Part shown: positions 16,091 through 24,182 of the stretch, in pieces | Layout: each line of letters begins with the position of its first letter | How positions within the stretch are numbered: the stretch's first letter is position 1 | DNA from: Clostridiales bacterium | GTDB lineage: Bacteria; Bacillota_E; Sulfobacillia; Sulfobacillales; JAIMBI01 | DNA length: 25,913 bases | NCBI GenBank assembly: GCA_027318915.1 | Contig: DAHVOH010000047.1 | Coordinates: forward strand, 1 to 25,913 | Direction: 5' to 3' | Translations under genes and position numbers: made by a program | The notes under the pieces: generated by a model | Told to the model about the DNA's origin: nothing | Seen by the model: the letters and a program-made list of their open reading frames with translations, nothing else | Databases searched by the model: none

Positions 16091-16948
16091 CTACCCCGGG
16101 GCTTCCCACTCGGCGAGCGCTCGCGCCGTCATCACCTGGGCCAGATGAGCCCGAAAGGGGGCCGAGGCATAGACGTCGCCGACCGGCTCCTCGCCGTCGA
16201 CGACACTGTGCGCCGCCTCCTGGATGATGGCGTCCGTCAGCCGCTGGCCGGTCAGGATGGATTCGGCCGAGCGAGCCCGAAAGGCGTGCCCGGCCATCCC
16301 GGTCACGGCAATCCGGGCGTGCTCGACGCGCCCGCCGTCCATCGCCAGCAGGAGCGCGACGCCTACCACCGCGTACCCGGACGCGGGATGGGCATGCTTC
16401 ACGTAGCGATGCCGCCAGCCGGCGGTGTCTTTGGGGAAATGCACCGCGGTCAGCATCTCGTCAGGCTCCAGGGCCGTGGTAAGAGGCCCCAGAAAGAACC
16501 GGTCGGCCGCAATCCGCCGGCGTCCGCGCGGGGAGGCGGCCTCCAGTTCGGCCTCGGACGCCAGCACGGCCGCGGGCATATCCGCCGCCGGATCGGCGTG
16601 GGCGAGGCTTCCCCCGATGGTGCCACGCCATCGGACTTGGGGATCGCCGATGACCCGGGCCGCTTCTGCGGCGAGCGGAGCCCAGCGCGCGACGCGGGCG
16701 TCCAGAGCCATCTGGTGGTGGGACGTCATGGCGCCCACCGTCAGATGCCCCTCGTCCTCCCGCATTCCGGTCAGATCCTCCACGCCGGCCAGATCCACCA
16801 GCGTATCCGGTGCCGCCAGCTGCATCTTCATCAACGGCAGGAGACTCATGCCACCGGCCAGCCACCGGGAGCCCGCCTCGGTGCGCGCGGCATCGAAAGC
16901 CTCCTCCAGCGTCGTGGGCCGTCGATAGTGGAACGCGGGCAGCGTCAT
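16091..16948 (-). CDS. coxM: CoxM-like FAD-binding subunit of molybdenum hydroxylase
   Basis: Medium subunit of a xanthine oxidase-family enzyme; it passes electrons from the small iron-sulfur subunit to FAD and the final acceptor. At 285 aa it has the usual length. The FAD pyrophosphate motif AGGMS is at 31-35 and the second flavin motif TIGGSLAHADPAAD at 110-123. The C-terminal CO dehydrogenase flavoprotein domain follows from about 175. Its ATG at 16948 overlaps the coxL TGA (ATGA), and it is the last gene of a small-large-medium operon. The name follows the common cox usage; the substrate is decided by the large subunit, which is of form II. Confidence 0.93.
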   Translation of the reverse strand: MTLPAFHYRRPTTLEEAFDAARTEAGSRWLAGGMSLLPLMKMQLAAPDTLVDLAGVEDLTGMREDEGHLTVGAMTSHHQMALDARVARWAPLAAEAARVIGDPQVRWRGTIGGSLAHADPAADMPAAVLASEAELEAASPRGRRRIAADRFFLGPLTTALEPDEMLTAVHFPKDTAGWRHRYVKHAHPASGYAVVGVALLLAMDGGRVEHARIAVTGMAGHAFRARSAESILTGQRLTDAIIQEAAHSVVDGEEPVGDVYASAPFRAHLAQVMTARALAEWEAPG

Positions 16949-19305
16949 GACGACGCACCTCCCTCTCTCTTCGCCTGCATCATGGCCTGCCAGACGCGCT
17001 CGGGGGTCAGCGGCATGTCCAGGTGCCGGATGCCCAACGGCGCCAGCGCGTCCATCACCGCGTTGACCACGGTGGGCGTGGCGGCGATGGTGCCGGTTTC
17101 GCCCACGCCCTTGACCCCCAAGGGGTTTTGGGGTGCCGGCGTTTCCGTGTAGTCGGTCTCGATGGGGGGCAGAAACCGAGCCCGGGGCACCGCGTAGTCC
17201 AGCAGCGAACCGGTCAGCAGCTGTCCGGCCTCGTCGTAGACCGCGCCTTCCCAGAGCGCCTGGCCCACCCCCTGGACGATGCCGCCCCGCACCTGGCCCT
17301 CCACAATCATGGGGTTGACGCGGGGACCGCAGTCATCCACGGCGATATAGCGCCGGAGCGTGACGGCGCCGGTCTCCGCGTCCACTTCCACGACGGCGAC
17401 GTGCGTCCCGAAGGGATAGGTGAAGTTGGCCGGGTTGTACGCCGCCGTGGCCTCCAGGCCCGGCTCGACCCCGGACGGAAGACTCCAGGCCAGGTGCGCC
17501 TTCAGGGCCACCTCCGGGAAGCTCACGGAGCGGTCCGGCACGCCCTTGACCCGAAAGCGGCCGTCGGCGAAGTCGAGGTCGCCGATGTCGGCTTCGAGCG
17601 CGTGAGCCGCGATGCGCCGGGCCTTGTCCAGCACCCGGTCGGCGGCTTGAGCCACGGCGCCGCCGCCGACGGCCATGGACCGGGATCCGTAGGTGCCCCA
17701 GCCCATGGAGACCCGGTCCGTGTCACCGTGCACCACCTCGACGTCCTCAATGGCACAGCCGAAGCGCTCCGCCACCACCTGGGCGAAGGTGGTTTCCTCG
17801 CCTTGACCATGCGGCGAGACGCCGGTCAGAACGGTCACTTTGCCGGTGGGATGGACCCGCACCAAGGCATGCTCCCAGAGGCCGCCTTGGAAGCCGACGG
17901 CGCCGGCCACCTCCGAGGGGCCGAGACCGCACATCTCCACGTAGGTGCTCACGCCGAGCCCGAGCCAGCGTCCCTGTTGGCGCGCTTCTTCCTGCTCGCG
18001 CCGGAAGGCGTCCAAGTCCAGATGCAAAAGCGCCTTGTCCAAGGCGGCGTGGTAGCGCCCGCTGTCGTAGGTGATGGCAAAGGGATTGGTGTAGGGGAAC
18101 TGGTTTTCCTCAATCAGGTTCTTGCGTCGAACCTCCACCGGGTCCATGCCGATCTCGCGGGCAAACAGATCCACCATCCGCTCAATCAGGAAGGTCGCCT
18201 CCGGCCGGCCGGCGCCGCGGTACGCGTCCACCGGGGTCGTGTTGGTGTACACGCCGTACACCTCGACGGCGGCATGAGGAATGTCATAGGCGCCGTTGGC
18301 GATGAGCCCGAACAGAATGGTGGGCACGCCCGGTCCGGCCGTGGACAGGTAGGCGCCCATGTTCGCATACGCGCGCACCCGGACGGCGGTGATGACGCCG
18401 TCACGGCGCCCCGCCAGTTCCACGTCCTGGACGTGGTCGCGCCCGTGGGTCGTGGCCAGAAAGTGCTCGCGGCGCTCTTCCACCCATTTGACCGGGCGGT
18501 TCAGGTCACGGGCGGCGAAGCTCACCAGCACTTCGTCCGGATAGCAGGCGATTTTGCTGCCGAAGCCGCCGCCCACGTCCTGGGCCACCACGCGCACCCG
18601 ATGTTCGGCCAGACCCAGGATGCCTGCCACCAGCAGGCGATGGATGTGGGGATTCTGGCTTGTGACCCAGAGGGTCAGCGACTCTTCGGCGGGATGGTAT
18701 TCTGCCACCGCCGCCCGGGGCTCCATGGGGTTGGGGATGAGACGCTGCTGCACGATGCGCTGGCGCACCGTGACCGGCGCGGCGGCGAAGGCGGCCTCGG
18801 TGTCGTTGCCGCTTTTCCAGTGCAGGGCCACGTTGCCGGGCACACTGTCATGGACCCGCGGGGCGCCGTCGGCCATCGCCTCCAGCACGCCGGTGACCGC
18901 AGGCAGCGGCTCGTACTCCACCTCGATCAGATCGCGCGCCCGTTTGGCCGCGTCCAGGCTGTCGGCGACCACCATGGCCACGCCGTCGCCGACGTAGCGG
19001 ACGATGTCGCGCGCGAGCGCCCAGTGGTTGGTGACGGCCAGCTCCGAGCCGGGGGGAAGCCACGCCGTGGGAATGGCCGCGACTTTACCCTCCAGGTCCT
19101 GGCCGGTGTAGACGGCGGCGACGCCGTCCGCGGCGCGTGCCGCATCGGTCTTCACCGACAGCACGCGCGCATGCGCGTGGGGGCTTCGGAGCATGACGGC
19201 GTAGAGTTGGCCGGGGCGGGTGATGTCGGCGGTGTATTGGCCGCGCCCGGTGATGAGCCGGGGATCTTCACGGCGCCGCACCGACTGCCCGATGAGTGAG
19301 GCCAT
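16945..19305 (-). CDS. coxL: Form II CoxL-like molybdopterin large subunit
   Basis: 786-aa catalytic subunit that binds the molybdenum-pterin cofactor. VGGGFGSK and the late GVKGVGETG, with the probable catalytic Glu736, are typical of the xanthine oxidase family. The active-site loop reads AYRGAGR (361-367), which defines form II (BMS-type). True aerobic CO dehydrogenases (form I) have AYXCSFR with the copper-binding cysteine, absent here. The substrate may therefore be an aldehyde or another carbon compound and not CO. The ATG follows the coxS stop directly (TAGATG). Gene order S-L-M is also the form II order. No coxD, coxE, coxF or MoCo-insertion genes are in the window. Confidence 0.92.
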   Translation of the reverse strand: MASLIGQSVRRREDPRLITGRGQYTADITRPGQLYAVMLRSPHAHARVLSVKTDAARAADGVAAVYTGQDLEGKVAAIPTAWLPPGSELAVTNHWALARDIVRYVGDGVAMVVADSLDAAKRARDLIEVEYEPLPAVTGVLEAMADGAPRVHDSVPGNVALHWKSGNDTEAAFAAAPVTVRQRIVQQRLIPNPMEPRAAVAEYHPAEESLTLWVTSQNPHIHRLLVAGILGLAEHRVRVVAQDVGGGFGSKIACYPDEVLVSFAARDLNRPVKWVEERREHFLATTHGRDHVQDVELAGRRDGVITAVRVRAYANMGAYLSTAGPGVPTILFGLIANGAYDIPHAAVEVYGVYTNTTPVDAYRGAGRPEATFLIERMVDLFAREIGMDPVEVRRKNLIEENQFPYTNPFAITYDSGRYHAALDKALLHLDLDAFRREQEEARQQGRWLGLGVSTYVEMCGLGPSEVAGAVGFQGGLWEHALVRVHPTGKVTVLTGVSPHGQGEETTFAQVVAERFGCAIEDVEVVHGDTDRVSMGWGTYGSRSMAVGGGAVAQAADRVLDKARRIAAHALEADIGDLDFADGRFRVKGVPDRSVSFPEVALKAHLAWSLPSGVEPGLEATAAYNPANFTYPFGTHVAVVEVDAETGAVTLRRYIAVDDCGPRVNPMIVEGQVRGGIVQGVGQALWEGAVYDEAGQLLTGSLLDYAVPRARFLPPIETDYTETPAPQNPLGVKGVGETGTIAATPTVVNAVMDALAPLGIRHLDMPLTPERVWQAMMQAKREGGASS

Positions 19306-19806
19306 CTATCTCACCCCCGTCGCGGCCGGATCGGCCGCCAGCAGATCGGCGGCATGGGCAATGGCGGAGACGATGTTCTCGTACCCCGTGCAGCGGCAGA
19401 TGACCCCGTCCAGACCCTCGCGAATCTCGGTCGGGCTGGGGTGGGGATTTTCGTTCAGCAACCCCACGGCGGTCATGATGGCGCCCGGGGTGCAGAAGCC
19501 GCATTGGAGCGCGTGGCGCGCCGTGAACGCCTCTTGGACCGGATGCAGACGGCCGTCGGACGCCAGTCCCTCAATGGTGATGACCGCGCTGCCGTCGGCT
19601 TGCACCGCCAGCATGGTGCAGGACTTTACCGCCCGCCCGTCCACCAGGACGGTGCAGGCGCCGCACTGGCTGGTGTCGCAGCCCACATGGGTTCCGGTCA
19701 GATTCAAGGTGTCGCGCAGATAGTTGGCCAACAGCAGCTGGGGCTCCACCTGATCGGTGTGCCGGTGGCCGTTGACGGTAAGGGAGAGCGTATGGACCTC
19801 GGCCAT
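19306..19806 (-). CDS. coxS: CoxS-like [2Fe-2S] subunit of molybdenum hydroxylase
   Basis: 166-aa small subunit carrying two [2Fe-2S] clusters that link the molybdenum centre to FAD. The N-terminal ferredoxin-like cluster is bound by Cys43, Cys48, Cys51 and Cys63 ([11 protein letters not shown] and KSC). The C-terminal helical cluster is bound by Cys102, Cys105, Cys137 and Cys139 (QCGFCTPG and ICRCTGY). All eight ligands are present. There is no twin-arginine or other signal, so the enzyme is cytosolic. The ATG at 19806 follows an excellent AAAGGAGGTG site, and it is the first gene of the operon. Confidence 0.96.
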   Translation of the reverse strand: MAEVHTLSLTVNGHRHTDQVEPQLLLANYLRDTLNLTGTHVGCDTSQCGACTVLVDGRAVKSCTMLAVQADGSAVITIEGLASDGRLHPVQEAFTARHALQCGFCTPGAIMTAVGLLNENPHPSPTEIREGLDGVICRCTGYENIVSAIAHAADLLAADPAATGVR

Positions 19807-19862
19807 CGCAGCACCTCCTTTCCCTGATTGAAATCACGCACGGAATCATCCGATGCCCCTCA

Positions 19863-19881
19863 CCCGTCGGGTGCCGACGGG
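19863..19881. repeat. 8-bp hairpin in the cox operon leader
   Basis: CCCGTCGG (19863-19870) and CCGACGGG (19874-19881) form a perfect stem with a 3-base loop, between the candidate promoter and coxS. No T-run follows, so it is not a typical terminator of the upstream esterase gene. It may lie in the 5' untranslated region of coxS. Confidence 0.45.
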
Positions 19882-19890
19882 GATGAGACA

Positions 19891-19923
19891 AGCCTAGCAC
19901 GAAAGTCGCGCGGTTGGTGTCAA
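19891..19923 (-). promoter_or_regulatory. Candidate promoter of the cox operon
   Basis: On the minus strand a perfect TTGACA (19918-19923) overlaps the region just after the esterase stop. The nearest -10-like box is TGC-TAGGCT (box at 19891-19896), an extended type but spaced by 21 bases, longer than the ideal 17. The perfect -35 box and the position before coxS support it; the spacing is the weak point. Confidence 0.35.
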
Positions 19924-20571
19924 TCAGAGACGAACGCGAAGAAATGCCGATAAATCCGCTAATTCCTGCGGCGACAGGCCGTGGCCCATCGGATAGGTGT
20001 GGGATTCCACCCGCGCTCCGGCCGTTTCCAGCCGGCGCGCCAGTCCGAGGCCCCAGGTGACGGGCACCACGGGATCGGAGTCGCCATGCCCGAGAAACAC
20101 CGGGAGTTCGGGAAGCGGCGCCAGGGGCTCGCTCGGGGGCAGATAGGCGCTCAAGACCACGGCGCCGGCCAGCGGATAGGCGGGATGACGGGCGAGAAAG
20201 CCGGCGGTCATCACACCGCCCTGACTGAAGCCGCCGAGGAAGAGACGCGCCGGATCCACGGCGGCATCGGCCCGGAGTTCCTCAAGGGCTTGGAAGAGCC
20301 GCCGTTGAGCCTCGTCCCAGCTCACCGGCTCGGGTGCGCCGGCCTGGGCAAACGTGTACCATTGGAAGCCCCTAAAGTGCGGAACCGGCTCGGGCGCGCG
20401 GAGAAAGACGATCTGAAGCCCCGGGTCCAGGTGGGGCGACACCGGCTCCAGGTCGTGTTCGTCGGCACCGAACCCATGCAGCAGCACCAGTGTCGGGGCG
20501 GGCGCCGTGCCGGCCAGCGGCGCCCGCCGCCACATGACGAGCGGTGTGGATCTGTCGGCCACAGGGACCAT
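19924..20571 (-). CDS. Carboxylesterase / phospholipase-like alpha/beta hydrolase
   Basis: 215-aa cytosolic serine esterase of the phospholipase/carboxylesterase (Abhydrolase_2) family, which hydrolyses short acyl esters or lysophospholipids. The oxyanion segment LLHGFGADEHD is at 30-40, the nucleophile Ser116 lies in GGFSQGG, Asp166 in GHGDSDPVVP, and His197 in YPMGHGLS, so the triad is complete. The length is normal for the family. The ATG at 20571 directly touches GGGAG, so the GTG at 20562, 9 bases after that site, may be the true start. A longer frame reaching 20802 crosses the divergent promoter region and lacks support. It is divergent from the MFS exporter and not clearly linked to the cox genes. 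Confidence 0.9.
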   Translation of the reverse strand: MVPVADRSTPLVMWRRAPLAGTAPAPTLVLLHGFGADEHDLEPVSPHLDPGLQIVFLRAPEPVPHFRGFQWYTFAQAGAPEPVSWDEAQRRLFQALEELRADAAVDPARLFLGGFSQGGVMTAGFLARHPAYPLAGAVVLSAYLPPSEPLAPLPELPVFLGHGDSDPVVPVTWGLGLARRLETAGARVESHTYPMGHGLSPQELADLSAFLRVRL

Positions 20572-20585
20572 CTCCCGTCTTCCGG

Positions 20586-20597
20586 CATTGTACAATG
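20586..20597. promoter_or_regulatory. 12-bp palindrome with -10 boxes on both strands
   Basis: CATTGTACAATG is a perfect palindrome in the gap between the divergent esterase and MFS genes. It contains TACAAT on both strands (plus 20591-20596, minus 20592-20587), five of six matches to the -10 consensus. No good -35 box is seen on either side. It may be a shared core promoter or an operator. A minus-strand start here would leave only about 10 leader bases before the esterase ATG. Confidence 0.4.
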
Positions 20598-20683
20598 ACC
20601 CACGGTGAGGGCGGGAGCGATCGCCGGGCTGTCCGTGCGGCAAGATCCTCGGTCTCTCGAACGGTTCAGATGGGAGGATGCGC

Positions 20684-22234
20684 TTGGACACTGTGACCGC
20701 GGGCGGCGCGGGGAATCGGACGCCGATTCTGGTGGGCCTCATGCTGGCGATGGGCCTCACGGCCATGGACGGCACCATTGTCGCCACGGCCATTCCCACC
20801 ATCGTGCATGACCTGGGCGGCTTTTCCCTGTTTCCCTGGGTATTTTCTCTCTATTTGCTGGCGCAGGCCGTCACCGTCCCGGTCTACGGCAAGCTGGCCG
20901 ACCTCTACGGCCGCAAACCGGTGCTGATGTTTGGCGCGTCGCTGTTCCTCCTCGGCTCGGTGCTGTCGGGCCTGTCGTGGGCCATGGTGCCGCTGGTGGT
21001 GTTTCGCGGGCTGCAGGGCTTGGGGGCGGGCGCCATTGTGCCGGTGGCCACGACGGTCGTGGGTGATTTGTACTCCGTCGAGGAGCGCGCGCGCATCCAA
21101 GGCTACCTGTCCTCCGTGTGGGGCATCTCCGCCATCCTGGGTCCCGCCGTGGGCGGGATCTTGGTGCAGTACGCCTCCTGGCACTGGATCTTCTACATCA
21201 ACCTGCCGCTCGGCGCCGTGGCCCTCTGGGTGGTGGAGACGCGACTGCATGAGACGGTGGAGCCCCGCCGCCATCGCATCGATTTTACCGGCAGCGCGCT
21301 GCTGCTGGCGGGGATGGTGCTGGTGATCCTGGACCTGCTGGAGGGGGGCGTGGCGTGGGCCTGGCTCTCGACGCCGTCGCTCCTCATTCTGGGGGGAGGC
21401 ATCGGCCTTTTGCTGCTGTTTGTCGGCGTGGAGAGCCGGGCGCCGGAACCGGTGCTGCCGCTCTGGGTGTTTGGCCGGCGCCTGCTGGTGGGCGCCAATC
21501 TGGGTTCCTTGATCGTGGGGCTCCTCTCGATCGGGCTTTCGTCGTTTCTGCCCACGTTCGTCCAGGGGGTGCAGGGCGCCACGCCCGTGGTGGCGGGCTT
21601 TGCGCTGGCGGCCATGTCCATCGGCTGGCCGCTGGCCTCCAGTCAAGCCGGCCGGTTGTATCTGCGCGTCGGCTTTCAACGCACGGCGCTCTTGGGCGGC
21701 GTGCTCACCGTGGCGGCGGCGGTGCTGTTCGTGAGCCTCGGGCTCTTCAGCACGCCCTGGGAAGCGGCCGGATCCAGCTTCGTCATGGGCTCGGGACTTG
21801 GACTCATGAGCACCGCCCTCATCGTGGCGGTTCAGTCCAGTGTGGACTGGGGGCGCCGCGGCGTGGTGACCGGCGCCAACATGTTCACGCGCAACTTGGG
21901 CAGTTCCGTGGGGGCGGCGATTTACGGCAGCGTGCTGAACGGTCGCCTGCAGGCGCGGCTCGCGGCGGCGCCGCCCGCCATCCGCCACCAGCTGCCCCGC
22001 GGGCTCAATGCCGCGACGCTGAGTCTGGGCGCGCCCGTGCGCGCCGCCTCTGCGGTCACCGGCTTTGTGCGCCGTGCGCTGGAATTGTCCATGCACGACG
22101 TGTTTTTGGGCATCCTGGGTGCCGCCGTGCTGGGCATCGGCCTCGTGTCCATCATGCCGCGCACCTTTCACCTGGCCGACGACGATGCCGGATCCCGGCG
22201 GCAGGAAGCCGCGGGGGGATCGCTGCGTTCATAG
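20684..22234 (+). CDS. DHA2-family MFS exporter (EmrB/QacA type, 14 TM)
   Basis: 516-aa inner-membrane proton-coupled transporter of the 14-helix drug:H+ antiporter family, likely exporting toxic or amphipathic compounds. Motif D1 appears as MDGTIVATAIP in TM1, motif A as GKLADLYGRKP between TM2 and TM3, and motif C as GPAVGGILVQYASWHWIFYINLP in TM5; around 14 hydrophobic segments follow the family layout. The start is uncertain. GGGAGG (20672-20677) abuts the ATG at 20678, so the TTG at 20684, with a 6-base spacing, is preferred; the ATG would add 2 residues. No regulator gene is adjacent, and the substrate cannot be told from sequence. Confidence 0.92.
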   Translation: MDTVTAGGAGNRTPILVGLMLAMGLTAMDGTIVATAIPTIVHDLGGFSLFPWVFSLYLLAQAVTVPVYGKLADLYGRKPVLMFGASLFLLGSVLSGLSWAMVPLVVFRGLQGLGAGAIVPVATTVVGDLYSVEERARIQGYLSSVWGISAILGPAVGGILVQYASWHWIFYINLPLGAVALWVVETRLHETVEPRRHRIDFTGSALLLAGMVLVILDLLEGGVAWAWLSTPSLLILGGGIGLLLLFVGVESRAPEPVLPLWVFGRRLLVGANLGSLIVGLLSIGLSSFLPTFVQGVQGATPVVAGFALAAMSIGWPLASSQAGRLYLRVGFQRTALLGGVLTVAAAVLFVSLGLFSTPWEAAGSSFVMGSGLGLMSTALIVAVQSSVDWGRRGVVTGANMFTRNLGSSVGAAIYGSVLNGRLQARLAAAPPAIRHQLPRGLNAATLSLGAPVRAASAVTGFVRRALELSMHDVFLGILGAAVLGIGLVSIMPRTFHLADDDAGSRRQEAAGGSLRS

Positions 22235-22264
22235 GCTCCGGACATGCCGGGGAGACAAAGGACA

Positions 22265-22292
22265 GGGGGACGGCGGCAGCCGTCCCCCTTTT
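22265..22292 (+). terminator. Intrinsic terminator of the MFS exporter gene
   Basis: GGGGGACGGC (22265-22274) pairs perfectly with GCCGTCCCCC (22279-22288) across a GGCA tetraloop and is followed by TTTT (22289-22292). It is a strong plus-strand terminator 30 bases after the stop. The convergent transporter gene ends 13 bases further on, so the stem may also serve that gene, though its T-tract on the minus strand is poor. Confidence 0.88.
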
Positions 22293-22305
22293 GGGAGCCG
22301 AGGCC

Positions 22306-23601
22306 CTATTCGCCGGACGCGGTCTGAATGCTGAGCCCCAGTCCGGTCTCGCGGCCCCGGACCAGCCAGGCCACGGCGGCCAGCAGGCCCACGAACCACA
22401 CGGCGGAGTTGAAGAAGATGTACGACGAGGTGGTCATGTGAGCGGTGATGTAGATGGTCGGGATGTACAGGCCGATGGAGATGAAGCGGGCGATGGCGGT
22501 CAGGGTGCCCCGCTGCAAGGTCGGCCACACCTCCGCTTTGACCGTGTCCTCGGTCAGGTAGCAGAGCGAGTTGAATCCCGCCAGGACGACCAGGAGCACC
22601 CAGAACAGCGCCATGTCATGCTGCCAGGCCGAGGTCGTGAGACCGATGATGACCGTGACCAGGAAGGTGCCGAGGAAGGTCCAGAACAGGAACTTCCGGC
22701 GCGACACCCGGTCGGCAATCAGGCCCACGAACCCGACGGCAAAGCCGACACCCTCGAAGATGGCGAGAATGGTCGGCTGCAGATGCGGGAAGAACGCAAA
22801 TGCCAGCGCGTAGGCCATCAGCCCAAACCCGATGGTGTTGGCGGCCGCAATGAGAATCATGATCACCATCGTAAAGCCGATGGAAACCTTGGAAACCGGG
22901 GCCTGGGGCTTGGGCGCCGGGGGCTCCAGCTCCAGCTCCTTCTCCCAACTCGGACCGTAGTAGGCCTGCAGCGTCTTTTGGACATCCTCGGTGCGGCCCT
23001 TCTTCTGCAGCCAGAGGAAGGACTCCGGCATGCTCACCCGGGTGGAAAACAGAATGGCGACCACGACCAGCACGGCCACGGCCACCACATCGCGCTGGAA
23101 CGAAACCGCCGAGGCGGCGCTGGACAGGGCCAGCACGCCCAGAACGAAGCCGCCGAAGTTGATGCCGTTGATAATCATCATCGTGGCCTTGCCCCGATGC
23201 TTGCGGGGCATCAACTCGTGGCTGGCCACCATGATGGAGTTCATTTCCCCGCCGCCCGCGATCAGCATCAGCGCCAGCGCCACCAGGATGAGGGCGTAGG
23301 TGGTGCTGAAGAACAGGATCACCCCACCCACGGCGTACAGGGCCAAGGTGAGATACAGGGTCACCTTGCGGCCGTATTTATCGGAAAAGGGACCCGCCGC
23401 AATAATGCCCACGATGAGCCAGATCGGCGCCCAGGCCAGCAGCAGCTCGCCCAGCGACTTCGGCATGGCCACCCAGTAGACGGCGATGGAGGCCAGGGAG
23501 AACACATACGATTCCAAGGCTAGACCGAGCGCGAAGGATATGAACATCCACGTTGTCTTCGTGTTCCAGCGAGCTTCACCCAGCCGTTCGACGTTGACCA
23601 A
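22306..23601 (-). CDS. MFS transporter, sugar-porter-like
   Basis: 431-aa, 12-helix inner-membrane transporter. Motif A occurs twice: GPFSDKYGRK after TM2 and the weaker GLIADRVSRRK after TM8. The sugar-porter signature region is present as PESFLWLQKKGR after TM6, so a sugar or organic acid importer driven by protons is likely. The substrate is not predictable. A proline-rich cytosolic linker (EPPAPKPQAP) joins the two halves. The start is a TTG at 23601, 9 bases after GGAGG. No ATG or GTG lies close to that site. It converges with the DHA2 exporter and is divergent from the solute-binding lipoprotein gene. Confidence 0.88.
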   Translation of the reverse strand: MVNVERLGEARWNTKTTWMFISFALGLALESYVFSLASIAVYWVAMPKSLGELLLAWAPIWLIVGIIAAGPFSDKYGRKVTLYLTLALYAVGGVILFFSTTYALILVALALMLIAGGGEMNSIMVASHELMPRKHRGKATMMIINGINFGGFVLGVLALSSAASAVSFQRDVVAVAVLVVVAILFSTRVSMPESFLWLQKKGRTEDVQKTLQAYYGPSWEKELELEPPAPKPQAPVSKVSIGFTMVIMILIAAANTIGFGLMAYALAFAFFPHLQPTILAIFEGVGFAVGFVGLIADRVSRRKFLFWTFLGTFLVTVIIGLTTSAWQHDMALFWVLLVVLAGFNSLCYLTEDTVKAEVWPTLQRGTLTAIARFISIGLYIPTIYITAHMTTSSYIFFNSAVWFVGLLAAVAWLVRGRETGLGLSIQTASGE

Positions 23602-23623
23602 AGGTCCTTACCTCCTAAACCCC

Positions 23624-23629
23624 AGTATA
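23624..23629 (-). promoter_or_regulatory. -10-like box for the sugar-porter-like MFS gene
   Basis: TATACT on the minus strand matches five of six consensus positions and sits 22 bases before the TTG start, just before the ribosome binding site. A T-rich stretch lies directly upstream, but no good -35 box is visible. The implied leader would be very short. Confidence 0.35.
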
Positions 23630-23997
23630 AGAAAAAGAAGCGGATGGCGATGCACACGCATTCCTCCCGATGCGTCCGGGTTGTGCGACCATTCGTTTCG
23701 CTGGGCATGCTTTCCTGCAAGAGAGGACGGCCGTAGCCGGGTCATGGCTCGTAATTCGGGCGGCGGGCCACCATGCGCCCGGACAGCACGAATGGAGCCT
23801 CGTTCCGAGGGCGCCCGTCGCCGCGACCGTGCCAGGCGCCACGCCTGACGCCGTTTCGCATCTGCTCCCTTGGGGAGACTGCGTCCACCCGGGCGGGGAC
23901 CGGCTTGGCACCCTCGCCGTGGCCGCGCCCTGCGGCAAGCGTAGCCATCTCGCCCAGGCCGATTTTCTTCAGGAAATCGACAGGAATTCCGGACCGC

Positions 23998-24061
23998 CTG
24001 GCGAAGTCCCCCGGTTAACACAAATAGGGGCCAACATGAATCGACACCGGGAGTTCGCCAG
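23998..24061. repeat. Long imperfect inverted repeat before the lipoprotein gene
   Basis: The left arm 23998-24015 (CTGGCGAA, then a C-run, CCGGT) pairs with the right arm 24046-24061 (ACCGGG, then TTCGCCAG). Eight outer bases and about six inner bases match perfectly, with a two-base bulge. The 30-base loop holds the ATG of the upstream in-frame extension of the solute-binding protein. No T-run follows. It could be a structured mRNA leader or the remains of a mobile element end. Confidence 0.45.
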
Positions 24062-24182
24062 AGGAGGTTATCCGCGCGGGCGCGGGAACCGGCGCAGCCT
24101 CGGTGTGGCGTGCGTTTTGGGAGGGGTTTTGGGTTGTGATTTCCCACGCCGGCGTTCGATGACATCCGGGAGGTGCAGGCTC

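Larger units (their letters stand above)
19824..19927. repeat. Distant 8-bp inverted repeat flanking the cox leader
   Basis: CTGATTGA (19824-19831) and TCAATCAG (19920-19927) are perfect inverted copies 88 bases apart. They bracket the candidate promoter, the leader hairpin and the approach to the coxS ribosome binding site. The outer copy also overlaps the esterase stop codon. They may be regulator half-sites or chance. Confidence 0.25.
23602..24182. other. 580-base intergenic region between transporter genes
   Basis: The divergent spacer holds a -10-like TATACT for the minus-strand MFS gene, a small CAGGCG/CGCCTG stem near 23833-23847, a longer inverted repeat at 23998-24061, and an in-frame upstream extension of the solute-binding protein gene. 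On the minus strand, 23745-24014 reads like protein (RSGIPVDFLKKIGLGEMATLAAG and on) but begins right after a TAA with no start codon or ribosome binding site before its first ATG at 23948. I do not recognise this frame. It could be a gene relic. Confidence 0.5.

Noticed and set aside
17023..19299. Plus-strand open frame (758 codons) opposite coxL
   Set aside because: Antisense shadow of a clear molybdenum hydroxylase subunit; no recognisable domain.
16945..19806. Bona fide aerobic carbon monoxide dehydrogenase
   Set aside because: The form I active-site loop AYXCSFR is replaced by AYRGAGR, so a CO-specific call is not justified.
20678..22171. Minus-strand open frame opposite the DHA2 exporter
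   Set aside because: It is rich in His, Gln, Arg and Gly, the usual complement of a membrane protein gene, with no domain or start signal.
23745..24020. Cyclic di-AMP or other known riboswitch on the minus strand
   Set aside because: A few short matches such as GGGGGAC and paired GC-rich segments were considered, but the conserved core order of known classes could not be found, and the region reads more like protein.
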